From: Chrysopilus asiliformis
Taxonomy: Eukaryota; Arthropoda; Insecta; Diptera; Rhagionidae
DNA: 64,000 nucleotides
Assembly (NCBI GenBank): GCA_964034945.1
Contig: OZ035960.1
Location: 71,288,585 to 71,352,584 of the forward strand
Reading direction: 5' to 3'
Shown here piece by piece: positions 12,101 to 23,800 of the stretch. Positions within the stretch are counted from its first letter, which is position 1, and every line of letters begins with the position of its first letter. Made by a program: the position numbers and the translations under genes. The notes below the pieces were generated by a model, which was not told the origin of the DNA, made no database searches, and saw only the letters and a list, made by a program, of their open reading frames with translations.

Positions 12101-14746
12101 TAATGAGTGGCAGAACTTCCACTTGTTTGCAGCGTAACTTCTGCGAGTGTATGGTCTAAGTACCATATAGTGAGTGGCAGAACTTCCACTTGTTTGCAGC
12201 GTAACTTCTGCGAGTGTATGGTCTAACTACCATATAGTGAGTGGCAGAACTTCCACTTGTTTGCAGCGTAACTTCTGCGAGTGTATGGTCAAACTACCAT
12301 CTAGTGAGTGGCAGAACTTCCACTTGTTTGCAGCGTAACTTCTGCGAGTGTATGGTCTAACTACCATATAGTGAGTGGCGGAACTACCACTGGTTTGCAG
12401 CGTAACTTCTGCTGGTGTATGGTCTGACTACCATATAGTGAGTGGCGGAACTACCACTGGTTTGCAGCGTAACTTCTGCTGGTGTATGGTCAAACTACCA
12501 TATAGTGAGTGGCGGAACTACCACTGGTTTGCAGCGTAACTTCTGCGAGTGTATGGTCTAACTACCATATAGTGAGTGGCGGAACTACCACTGGTTTGCA
12601 GCGTAACTTCTGCTGGTGTATGGTCAAACTACCATATAGTGAGTGGCGGAACTACCACTTGTTTGCAGCGTAACTTCTGCGAGTGTATGGTCTAACTACC
12701 ATATAGTGAGTGGCAGAACTTCCACTTGCTTGCAGCGTAACTTCTGCGAGTGTATGGTCAAACTACCATATAGTGAGTGGCAGAACTTCCACTTGTTTGC
12801 AGCGTAACTTCTGCGAGTGTATGGTCTAACTACCATATAGTGAGTGGCGGAACTACCACTGGTTTGCAGCGTAACTTCTGCTGGTGTATGGTCTGACTAC
12901 CATATAGTGAGTGGCGGAACTACCACTGGTTTGCAGCGTAACTTCTGCTGGTGTATGGTCAAACTACCATATAGTGAGTGGCGGAACTACCACTGGTTTG
13001 CAGCGTAACTTCTGCGAGTGTATGGTCTAACTACCATATAGTGAGTGGCAGAACTTCCACTTGTTTGCAGCGTAACTTCTGCGAGTGTATGGTCTAACTA
13101 CCATATAGTGAGTGGCAGAACTTCCACTTGTTTGCAGCGTAACTTCTGCGAGTGTATGGTCTAACTACCATATAGTGAGTGGCAGAACTTCCACTTGTTT
13201 GCAGCGTAACTTCTGCGAGTGTATGGTCAAACTACCATATAGTGAGTGGCAGAACTTCCACTTGTTTGCAGCGTAACTTCTGCGAGTGTATGGTCTAACT
13301 ACCATATAGTGAGTGGCGGAACTACCACTGGTTTGCAGCGTAACTTCTGCTCGTGTATGGTCTGACTACCATATAGTGAGTGGCGGAACTACCACTGGTT
13401 TGCAGCGTAACTTCTGCTGGTGTATGGTCAAACTACCATATAGTGAGTGGCGGAACTACCACTTGTTTGCAGCGTAACTTCTGCGAGTGTATGGTCTAAC
13501 TACCATATAGTGAGTGGCAGAACTTGTTTGCAGCGTAACTTCTGCGAGTGTATGGTCTAACTACCATATAGTGAGTGGCAGAACTTCCACTTGTTTGCAG
13601 CGTAACTTCTGCGAGTGTATGGTCTAACTACCATATAGTGAGTGGCAGAACTTCCACTTGTTTGCAGCGTAACTTCTGCGAGTGTATGGTCAAACTACCA
13701 TATAGTGAGTGGCAGAACTTCCACTTGTTTGCAGCGTAACTTCTGCGAGTGTATGGTCTAACTACCATATAGTGAGTGGCAGAACTTCCACTTGTTTGCA
13801 GCGTAACTTCTGCGAGTGTATGGTCAAACTACCATATAGTGAGTGGCAGAACTTCCACTTGTTTGCAGCGTAACTTCTGCGAGTGTATGGTCTAACTACC
13901 ATATAGTGAGTGGCGGAACTACCACTGGTTTGCAGCGTAACTTCTGCTGGTGTATGGTCTGACTACCATATAGTGAGTGGCGGAACTACCACTGGTTTGC
14001 AGCGTAACTTCTGCTGGTGTATGGTCAAACTACCATATAGTGAGTGGCGGAACTACCACTGGTTTGCAGCGTAACTTCTGCGAGTGTATGGTCTAACTAC
14101 CATATAGTGAGTGGCAGAACTTCCACTTGTTTGCAGCGTAACTTCTGCGAGTGTATGGTCTAACTACCATATTGTGAGTGGCAGAACTTCCACTTGTTTG
14201 CAGCGTAACTTCTGCGAGTGTATGGTCTAACTACCATATAGTGAGTGGCAGAACTTCCACTTGTTTGCAGCGTAACTTCTGCGAGTGTATGGTCTAACTA
14301 CCATATAGTGAGTGGCGGAACTTCCACTTGTTTGCAGCGTAACTTCTGCGATTGGACTTTCAAGTATTTGAGTTAATTTGTTAGTGGGAAATTATGATGT
14401 TAAAGATTGGAAATCGAATACTGAAGTGATTTCTCTTGGTACAGGACTTGGTATTTATACTCCTTTGCTGAACGGTAATCCCCACCTTTGCATCCTAAAC
14501 TTAATTCGTTTAAGTATTTTGGTTGCAATATTTTATGGGAATTCAATCGTTTCGTAGTAGAAATATCGATCAAAGTTGTTTTATTTGGGGTAATTATTTT
14601 CTACCTTTTGTTTGTGAAATATTGTTCGCGTGGCACTCGTTACTTTGTAAATGTCCTTTGACAGAAATGGTATGAACAGAAATGGTCTGTATGTTGAGAA
14701 TTTACGGATGGTTTGATCATCTGTATTTTCAGGGAGATCGACAGTA
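9144..14746 (-). repeat. BEL-1 left (3') LTR, first segment
   Basis: Matches the right LTR from 36010. It is interrupted after 14746 by Gypsy-2; the last 311 bp resume at 28602. The right LTR reads directly across the insertion point (GACAGTATGGTC near 37118). Compared with the right LTR this copy has about 67 more minisatellite units and an 8-bp difference just before the insertion site. Confidence 0.93.
9400..14351. repeat. 67-bp minisatellite, about 74 units, in the BEL-1 LTR
   Basis: Unit boundaries at GTGTATGG (9467, 9534, 9601, 9668 and so on) give a strict 67-bp period; the first unit is diverged and one unit near 13519 has a 6-bp deletion. Each unit contains three short inverted repeats with similar loops: TATGGT-CTAACT-ACCATA, GTGG-CAGAACTT-CCAC and GCAG-CGTAACTT-CTGC. 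So the 67-mer looks like three diverged palindromic modules of about 22 bp. Rare variants recur at fixed multiples: CATATAATGAG at 9552, 10557, 11093 and 12098 (steps 1005, 536, 1005 = 15, 8, 15 units) and TGCTTGCAG at 10181, 11722 and 12727 (23 and 15 units). Confidence 0.97.
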
Positions 14747-15169
14747 TGTAACGAAATTCCATGCTTCAAAGCTTTCATTCTCGAAAATTTCAAAATTCGT
14801 TTTCTTTAAGAATTTAAATGTCGACGTCCCAAAGGAAGGGACATCACCCTATCGAAGAATTCGTTGTAACCTTAAAATCGAAAGTGTCAAACTGTAAAAT
14901 CCTGAAAGTAGAACGATTGACCAATCAAGCTAGACAAGTAAGCAATTCGCCGAACAACAAGTTTGTCTAGCAGTTATCTAACAAAAGAGAGAATGTTCGA
15001 GATGTCGAACGGAGATTTTCTTTTGTTTTGCCTTTTGATCCTCATTTCGATCGGGTAGAAACAAGAATTTTTTTTTGACAACGCGCGTGGATTAAAAAGG
15101 GAACTTGAGTTCAGGACTTGGATGGGATTAGGTCGCACCGACCGTGGGCTGCGCAAAAAAAAAATAAAA

Positions 15170-16843
15170 CAATTAAACTATGAATATTAATTAATCAAAA
15201 ATATAGTTAATCTAAAACATAGATTTCATATGAATTTTACCTAAAGTAATTTGTTCTAAAGTTTAAGTGACATACGAATTTAACCTATGTAAATACAATT
15301 GACCTAAGTGAAATAAAGTTAATTTAATCTACAAGTGAACCACGAATATTAGTTAAAACATAATTGAGTTAAAATATAGTTAAATTAAAACATAAACGAT
15401 ACCTAAAACATAATTTTTCTAAAGTATATTTGATCTAGTTTAATTGAAATACGAATCTAACCTAAAAATTCTTGAACTAAGTGAATTTAATTTAATCTAC
15501 AATTGAACTACGAATATTAGTTAAAACATAATTAAGCTAAAATATAGTTAATCTAAAACATAAATTTTACCTAAGATATAAATTTTACCTAAAGTAATTT
15601 GATTTAAAGTTTAAGTGATATAAGAATTTAACCTAAATACCATAGAAGCACGTGAATAAATTTAGCCTAAACTAAACGTGAGTGAATTTAACCTAACTTT
15701 AAGTGAATGAATTTAGCCTAAGCTACGAAGATTACCTAAACATTATTTTGGCTAAAACATAAATAATATACGAAATTAACCTAAATATAATCGAATTAAG
15801 TTAAATAAAGTTAATCTAATCTCCAATTGAACTATGAATATGAAATAAAAACAAGTAATCTAAAATATAAATTTTACCTAAAATAAAAATTTTCTAAAGT
15901 ATATTTGATCTAAAATTTAAGTGATATACGAATCTAACCTAAAAACAATTGAACTAAGTGAAGTAAATTTAATTTAATCTACAATTGAACTACGAATATT
16001 AGTTAAAACATAATTGACCTAAAATATAATTAAATTAAAACATAAATGTTACCTAAAACATAATTCTTTCTAAAGTATATTTGATCTAAAGTTTAGTTGA
16101 AATACGAATTTAACCTAAAAGTTCTCGAACCACGTGAATTAAACTAAAATTGAACTATGAATATTGGTTAAAACTTAATTAATCTAAAATATAATTAATC
16201 TAAAATATAAATTTTACCTAAAACATAAATTTTCTAAAGTGTAGTGTTCTAAAGTTTAATTGAATTACGAATTTAACCTAAACATTATCGAACTAAGTGA
16301 ATTTAACCTAAACTATAATTGAACTATGAATATTGATTGAAACTTAATTAATCTAAAATATAATTAATCTAAAATATAAATTTTACCTAAAATATAAATT
16401 TTACCTAAAGTATATTTGATCTAAAGTTTAAGTGATATACGAATCTAACCTAAAAACATAACAAAAGCTATAATTGCCAATCTGGCAATCATTGAAGACC
16501 CGTATGGTGATATTCGTATCAAAATTCGAACAGTTGTACCAAAATTCCACTTTGAAGTCAAACTTTCCAATAAGATTTTTTAAAATTTATTCCAATCGGA
16601 TTTTGATGTATGGGAGTTTTATGTAGAATCATATCCTAAATAACTTTTGTTCTTGGACTTTTTTGATAAGATGCACCGTTTTTGAGATATTCACAAAAAC
16701 CGTTTTCGTTCGTATGGGGGGTACCCCCCCTAATAGTCCATTTTTGCCCATTAACGAACTTAGCCTCGCACTTTACGAAAAACGGATCCACGCAAAATTT
16801 CAAGTCTCTAGCTCAATCCGTGCGCCCGCAATCCGCGCCACAG

Positions 16844-16901
<58 letters not shown>

Positions 16902-17210
16902 GGACGGACATGCAAAATTCAACTTTTTTCATCATTCTAAACACACTGGTGTAATTCCTTTTTTTGTGCGATGACGGGATCTTGGCGTTACAAACGGTAA
17001 GGCAAAGTTAATATACCCTTTGGTTTCACCATACGGGTATAACAATTGAACTAAGTGAAATAAATTTAATTTAATCTACAATTGAACTGCGAATTTAACC
17101 TAAATATCAATGAACTACGTGAATTAATTTAGCCTAAACTATTCGTAAATGAATTTAACCTAACCTATAAATGCAAGAATTAAGCTAAAAACACAAAATA
17201 CAAAAAAAAA
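15170..17210 (+). repeat. Degenerate AT-rich tandem repeats inside Gypsy-2 LTR
   Basis: Repeating words such as ACCTAAA, TTAATCTAAAATATAA, GAACTACGAATATTAGTTAAA and TGATATACGAATCTAACC recur in nearly the same order several times, for example GAATCTAACCTAAAA- or GAATTTAACCTAAAA-type blocks near 15450, 15930, 16105 and 16440. Individual repeats are imperfect and of variable spacing. The same pattern is in the right LTR at 26140-27930. Confidence 0.8.
16458..17042 (+). mobile_element. mini-me/DINE-like element, copy 2, with an empty site in the sister LTR
   Basis: The right LTR near 27792 reads CTAAAAACAATTGAAC, while here the same bases are split by 587 bp starting ATAACAAAAGC and ending ...CGGGTATAAC. 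This gives a direct empty-site comparison. A 2-base AC is repeated at the ends; no longer duplication is seen, compatible with Helitron-like insertion. It contains a 5' hairpin, a C run, (CAGA/CGGA)n at about 16841-16905 and a 3' TATACCC/GGGTATA stem. It is very similar to 1548-2318. Confidence 0.85.
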
Positions 17211-17855
17211 GAAAAGAAAAGGACGAAGTTACTGGAAAGCGACTGGAAAAAGACGATAATTCTACAATCAACATTTCTACAATCAACACAGTAAACAGCT
17301 AAGTAAAAATATAAATACATGTATATATAAATAAATAATAACTGAGAGACATTAGTTTACAAATAATTAATTAGAAATAGGTTTTCTTTCGTTATAAATA
17401 GGCTTAGATTAAATAATTTGGCCAATTAGCTATATGGGAATTTTTTGTAAAGTCAGGAATTTTAGTGCCCTTTTACTAGATTTTTTTTTATCCAATAATA
17501 AAAGAAAGAGCAAAACAAAAGAAAAAATCATTTTTTTTATTTGAGCCTCCGATTATGCTCATATTTTCATTTCCAGTGAAAATGCGTTGAATCAAGGTCA
17601 AGAGAGAGAGAGAGGCGACCAAAGGTAAGCGGGGAGAATGCTCGGTAGAATGTTAATAGGATAGTAATAGGTGAGTTGTGAGAGAAGGGATCCGCCATCC
17701 TTCCCCTATTCAGTAGCGTACCCGGCCCTTCTGGCCAAGATAATTTAACCTTTTTTTTCCGTGGTCCAGTTGGAGGGAGCTAGCCGTGCTCCACTGGTCA
17801 CCATAGTTCGTGCTTGATACACCCTTAGAGTAAAGAAAGAGCCCCCCAATAACAA

Positions 17856-17873
17856 TGGCGCCCAACGGGTACC
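17856..17873 (+). promoter_or_regulatory. Gypsy-2 primer binding site
   Basis: TGGCGCCCAACGGGTACC starts one base after the LTR end. The first 11-12 bases match the TGGCGCCCAACG class used with lysine tRNAs by many retroelements. It marks the 5' LTR border. Confidence 0.85.
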
Positions 17874-18756
17874 GCCTGCGCTTATCCACCTAGTGTGTAA
17901 CCGCAGCGGAAAACGCCCCAGCAAACAAGATTCTGTAGTTTGGAAGTGCTTCCGTCTTGTTTGTAACGTCTCTTGTGTCTTAGACATTTTCCCCGAACTT
18001 CACGTTCCAATATTAGTTTATTTCACGTTTGAATTATTTTTTTTGCCTTTTGATTGATTGATGTTCAACGACGATCGATCACAACGAAGCATAGCTTTGC
18101 TATCCCGATTGTCTCGCCGAAGAACATTTGTCGGTTGGTCAAAATTCAAATTTATATGACGTAATGGATTACAGCGATGTATAGCTCAGCTATCCCGACT
18201 GTCTTACTTCAAAAAACGTTTGAATTTAAAAATGCAGGTGACGTCAGAGGCAATGAAAAAGTGGAGTGTAGCCCTAGCTACCCTAACTGTCTTGCTTATG
18301 ACTTAGCTTTGTCATTTGCTTCTTATTTGAGACGTCCCGAAGCCAATTTTTACCGGAAGGATGGCGGAAGGGCGATCTAGGCGAATTAACTGTGAGTCGG
18401 AATCGATTGTCATTGTTTGGGCAATCCTACAATTGAAGCTTTCGATTCGGTTAATTCGGATAGATCCACCCAGTAGAGTTAAAAATCATAGCCTCGAAGC
18501 AATTGAACGCAGAAGAAATTAGCGAGGCTATTTCGACTGTCTTGTTATCGAGTAAAATTTTTTTTTGCAAGTTTCGTTTTGTGAGTAATGAGCTTCTTCA
18601 CATGTTTGCCGAGCACTTGTCTATTGCTGCCGGCGGTTGTATCTCTCTCTTCTAGTATGTTTATGCAGACACAGTAAAAATATAATATTATTAAAATTAC
18701 GTACCATTTTTTTTTATAATTAAATTTCGCTAAATTAATCAATAATTTAAACTAAA
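17874..18756 (+). promoter_or_regulatory. Gypsy-2 leader with four repeated hairpin motifs
   Basis: A non-coding leader of about 880 bp. Four copies of a hairpin followed by a conserved tail occur at about 18090-18115 (ATAGC-TTT-GCTAT then CCCGATTGTCTC), 18180-18206 (ATAGC-TCA-GCTAT then CCCGACTGTCTT), 18268-18293 (GTAGC-CCTA-GCTAC then CCTAACTGTCTT) and 18520-18543 (TAGC-GAG-GCTA then TTTCGACTGTCTT). The third copy changes A-T to G-C on both sides of the stem, which is compensatory. The position before gag suggests a genomic RNA signal (packaging, dimerisation or translation), but function is inferred only. Confidence 0.6.
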
Positions 18757-20836
18757 ATGGCCGAAGGAGGAGCGATTCCGAAGGATTCGCGATATCATCT
18801 TCGTTCGACATCTCGAAAGGATTCTTCCGATGAATTGCTTATTCCGGTTGGTCAAATGATGGCACCGGATAAACACGTACAAACGAATAACGAGCACCGA
18901 CCTTACGGAGGCCTTGCTAGGCCCAAAACACCTGATATATCTTTGCGGCGATCCGCCATGCTGCACCAAGCAACTCAAATAACACCTGGATTTCTACCCC
19001 CCCCGTGAGTTAGACTTACTATCTCAGACAAAAGTTGATAATCGCGGCTCAAGCCGCGTCCGACCGATACCAAGAAATACGCCCTTTAATCGGAACTTGG
19101 GCTCACCTAGGGAATCCTTAGCGTGGGATAATAACTTCTGTTATTCTAGAGAAGCTAACCCAAACGATCGTAATTCTGATTTCCGAAATTATGCTAGACC
19201 CAACCCCCCTCAGAATGTTCAATTACGAAGGGAGGGTCGTTCAAACGTCTCACACGGTAGAAGAGCCACTCCGAACCGGGATGAAGACGAGTTGGCAACC
19301 CTTCGACGCGCGGTAGATGATCTGACTCAAACTCTTTTAGGCCCAGATGGCGTTTATCAACGAGAATCTCGGAGATTTGAACCCGACGACGGACAGAGAC
19401 GTAGAAGGGCAAAGAGTCCCGTTTCGGCCTGGGGGTTGAAGTTCGATGCCTCCAATTCCGGGATGTCTGTCGAGGACTTCGTGTTTCGATTAGAAACCCT
19501 ACAATGGCGGGAACACGTCCCTGACAGGTATATGGAAGATAATTTCCATCATTTCCTTGTAGGCAAGGCAGACTCCTGGTTTTGGAGTTACGAACGGACA
19601 CATCCTCGGTCGAGCTGGACAGAAATCAAACACGCCGTCTTACGTCATTTCTGTCAAGCTGAAACAGATAATGAGGTTATACGCTCAATCATGGATCGCA
19701 ATCAAGGGCCTAGAGAGAGCATCGATGATTACCTCTTTGTATAACAAAATTTGCTGAGTCGGTTGCGATCTCCTATGCCGGATCGAGACGTAGTTGACAT
19801 CCTTCGAAGGGGTGTCAACCCAACGATCGCGCAAATGATATTCTCATCTTCGATATCTGATTTAGACTGTTTTAGGGAGTTATGCCGTCGCGCGGAGCGT
19901 CAGCTTGTTCACGCTCATAGCCGTCCCTATAGGTCCATAGTAACAGGCCAGAGAGTGACGCATGAACTCGTGGCAGGATCTTACGCCCCTCCCGAGTCTC
20001 AAGATTTGGATCAGCCCAGACAATATAACCGGTCCTTAATTGGTGGAAGAGTTGGTAGTGGACCTTATCGCCACCCCGACTTCCAAAGCCAGGACCCGTT
20101 AAGACCGTCAGCCGGTTTGAAAAGACATGTGCAGGAACTCGCGGCAGGACCTCAGACCCCTCCCGAGCTCCTGGGCTACGACCAACCAAGACAACTTGAC
20201 ATGGCTGGGGCTAGTGGAATCCTCGTGAGTGGACCTTACTCCCACCCCGAGAGACGGCCAAGCCAAGTCAATGACAGTTCTTTTCTCGTGAGTGGACCAT
20301 ATCCCCACTCCGAGTTCCAAAGCCAGGATCCATTACGACCATCAGGTGGCTTAAGAAGACAGGTGCAGGAACTCGCGGCAGGACCTTACGCCCCTCCCGA
20401 ATTCCTGGACCACGATAAGATCAATTCCGCTAGGAGGCCAGAAACGAGCCAAGGACTCTTGGGTGGACCTTACTACCATCCAGAGTCGTGGCCAGCTATA
20501 ACGTCCGGCAAATATTGCCAGCAGATTAATAGAAGGAACGACGGTTACTTGGACGGATCTAACGCCCCGTACCAGGTCCCGTTAATACCTGAGGTATACG
20601 CGTTACAACGGGCTGAAGTAAACAGACAAGCGTGGCGTTGTTGGAACTGCGAGAAGCTCGGTCACGGTTTCTTCGATTGCCCGGACACCCAGAGATGGTT
20701 GTTCTGTTATTCTTGCGGAATGAAGGGTGTTGCGAAAGCCACATGTCCCAAATGTGAGTCGAAAAACTTAGCGGTCGACCAAGCGACATCGGGGAATCCT
20801 CGGTCGGCAAACACGACCCCGAAGAACCGGCGTTAA
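18757..20836 (+). pseudogene. Gypsy-2 gag, with one frameshift and one in-frame stop
   Basis: Starts with ATG at 18757 (M-A-E-G-G-A). The frame shifts at a run of eight C (18997-19004), after which the other frame continues without break. A TAA at 19742-19744 interrupts it once inside the capsid region and the same frame then resumes to 20836. The capsid-like part shares the LKFDASNSG...FVFRLE...DSWFW pattern with Gypsy-1 Gag. Between capsid and nucleocapsid lie seven G-P-Y-x-x-P-E repeats. The end carries CWNCEKLGHGFFDC (a CCHC knuckle) and a second CYSCG...CPKC module lacking the His. Two simple lesions in an otherwise well-kept frame indicate recent inactivation, or an assembly error at the C run. 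Confidence 0.85.
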
Positions 20837-23800
20837 TCACCAGACCAAACAATTTACCTGACATGTCAATCAAAATTTTACCCAGACCTACAACCAATCA
20901 ACAACCAGACATTCCCAAACTGAGCGTGCCTGTAAACTTGAGTGAGCGCGAAATCGCCTATCACGAGGCGCGACGTAGAATTTTCGGAGAGTTGAGCGAA
21001 CTAAAACTAAAGCCACGTCGCTCTACACTTCGGATCAGGAGCGCGTTCGTCGACGCATTGATAGTCGTAGTCGTAGCTAGCAATAGCTAATGACGTCAAT
21101 CTGTCATAGCTCGCCGTAGTCAACTATAGTCATGTGCACCACGAACGACCATAGTCATAGTCGTAGTTGCTTTTCGTTTGACAGCTCACACACACACTGA
21201 AGAATGAACAAAAACCCCAATTTTTTAAAACATATCGTTATTAATTTTCATCTGCGTAAATAATTTCATGTCCATTTTCCTTTTTCTGTTCCTAAAAACT
21301 GAACTCAGGCGGGAATTTTGACATTTATATGTCAATCATGATTTACACACTGTCTATGTGTGTGTTAGCTACGCTTGACTATTTCTAACTCTGCTCACCG
21401 AGCATAGTCAGAAATAGTCAACTACCGTAGTCGACTATTGGCATCCACGAACGACCAGAGCTGTAGCTACGTAGTCAGCTACGGCGTTCACGAACGACCG
21501 ATAGTTACAAATAGTCAACTATAGCTGACTATTTTGCAACGACGAACGCGCTCCAGGACGTACTTTAAAAATAGGGCTCAGCTTCGAAAAGCAGCCATCT
21601 CAGCCATTATCTCTTTACCGCAAGACAATCGTATATACAAGGAAATCCTCATAGGAGAGGAGAAATTCGTAGGGTTGGTAGACACTGGGGCGTCTATCAG
21701 TTGTCTAGGAAAGGGATCAGAAGAGATTATCACGAAGTTGGGTCTGAAATTGCATAGAATGTCATCGAATATACACACGGCAGATGGCACATCTCAGCCC
21801 ATTTTGGGATATATTCTGATTTCCGTCAAGTGTGACACCGTCATTAAACGTCACACCTTTTACGTAGTGCCAAGTCTTGCTCAGTCTCTGTATCTGGGCA
21901 TAGATTTCTGCAAGGCATTTGACTTATTACACATTTCGTCCATCGAATCTCACGGATCCAATGAAAACCAAAACACGCATACTCTGTCAACAAAAGATCG
22001 CTTGAAGTTGAACAACATTGTCACGCAGTTCCCTTCACACGAGGTGCTGGGGTTAGGTAAAACCCACATCGAGGAGCACATTATCGACGTGGGCGACGCA
22101 GCCCCTGTGAAGCAGAAACACTACCCGGTATCTCCAGCCATTCAGCGGTTGATGTTCGAGGAACTCGACCGGATGCTGGCTCTGGGAGTCATCGAGGAGA
22201 GTGATAGCGCCTGGAGCTCACCAGTGGTCCTTGTTCGTAAGCCTGGTAAAAATAGGTTGTGTCTCGATTCGAGGCGAGTCAACCAACTTACGAAAAAGGA
22301 CGCGTACCCGCTTCCTCAAATCGATGGCCTCCTGAGCCGACTTCAGGACACTCGGGTCATCTCGGGCATCGACTTGAAGGATGCGTTCTGGCAGATTCCA
22401 TTGGCGGAGTCGGCAAGGGACAAAACTGCCTTCACTGTGCCTGGACGACCGTTATACCAGTTTACGGTTATGCCATTCGGGTTGTGTAACGCTCCACAGA
22501 GGATGTGCCGTCTCGTCGATAAGCTGCTCAAACCCATGAAGCCAGAATTCAGAGAAATGGTGATGATGTACTTGGATGATCTATTAATCTTCACTCCAGA
22601 TTTGGAAACCCATTTCAAAGTCCTAGCAGAGGCTGCCCGATGCCTGCAGCTGGCCGGTCTCACCATAAACGTATCCAAGAGTAAGTTCTGCATGAAACAG
22701 CTAAAATATCTTGGCTATATCGTGGGTGAGGACGGTCTGCGTACCGACCCTTCTAAGATATCTGCCATACAAGACTTCCCAATCCCTAAGTCTGTAAAGC
22801 AAGTTCGCAGATTCCTTGGAATGGCCGGGTGGTACCGGCGCTTCATCGGTAACTTCGCTAGTTTAGCAACTCCAATCTCGGACTGTTTAAAGAAATCTTC
22901 TGGATCATTCAAGTGGACAGACGAAGCAAATAATTCCTTCGTTCAACTTAAATCCGCTCTAACATCCGCTCCTGTCATGGCTAATCCGGACTTTGCTAAG
23001 CCCTTTATAGTCCAAACCGACGCAAGTTCCACAGGAGTAGGGTGCGTTTTGTGCCAAAAGGATGATGACGGAGAAGAACACCCGATCTTGTTTGTTTCCC
23101 AAAAGTTAAACCCGGCTCAGAAAAACTATACGGTGACTGAGCGCGAATGTCTTGCCGCAGTACTGGCCGTTAAAAAGTTTAGAGCGTACATAGAAGGATC
23201 CAGGTTCACCATCATTACGGATCACGCGAGCTTGCGCTGGCTCATGGACCAAAAGGACCTCAGTGGGCGCCTGGCTCGATGGTCCTTAAAGCTCCAGGGA
23301 TTCGATTTCAATATCGAACACCGCAAAGGTAGCCAAAACGTGGTTCCCGACGCTCTGTCACGCATGGTCGACGAGATCACTGGAATGGGAGGGAGTACCG
23401 GTTCTGAGGTGGACTTGGAATCTCAGGAGTTTAACTCCGAAGAATACAAGACTCTGAGAGAGACCATACTTCAGAGCCGGGACTCTTTTCCTGACCTTTG
23501 CGTCTCCGATAACCATGTGTTCAAGCGACTGGGACCATCGTCGGAACTAGATGTGGTAGAAGACAATCCCTGGAAACTTTGGGTACCTGACGGTTTGACG
23601 CTCAGTCTGGTCATTGCGGCTCATGAGCCTCCACAAGCCGCACACGGCGGCCGTTCAAAAACTCTCTTCCGTTTAAGGAACAAGTATTACTGGCCCGGAA
23701 TGGTGAATCAGGTGCATGATTACATCGCTAAATGCGAAGTATGCAAGACCACCAAAGCTCCTAACGTGACATTGACTCCACCGATGGGAAAGCCTTTCTT

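Larger units (their letters stand above)
14747..17854 (+). repeat. Gypsy-2 left (5') LTR
   Basis: 3108 bp, of which 587 bp is a later mini-me-like insertion (16458-17044). Relative to the right LTR it retains a 234-bp stretch (about 15911-16144) that the other copy lacks. The missing piece is bounded by a shared CTAAAATT, suggesting loss between short repeats. The LTR is unusually long (about 2.5 kb ancestral) and its central 2 kb is degenerate tandem sequence. Confidence 0.93.

Noticed and set aside
9400..14351. Regular repeats resembling a CRISPR array
   Set aside because: The whole 67-bp unit is conserved, with no unique spacers, no cas genes and a eukaryotic LTR context. It is a minisatellite.
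20755..20775. GAAAAAC as a -1 frameshift heptamer at the Gypsy-2 gag/pol overlap
   Set aside because: The location and direction fit, but G-AAA-AAC is not a perfect slippery site and no clear downstream structure was identified. Left as a note in the gag/pol entries.
21534..21560. ATG at 21534 as the pol start
   Set aside because: It lies within the inserted TIR element; without the insertion pol continues upstream and overlaps gag.
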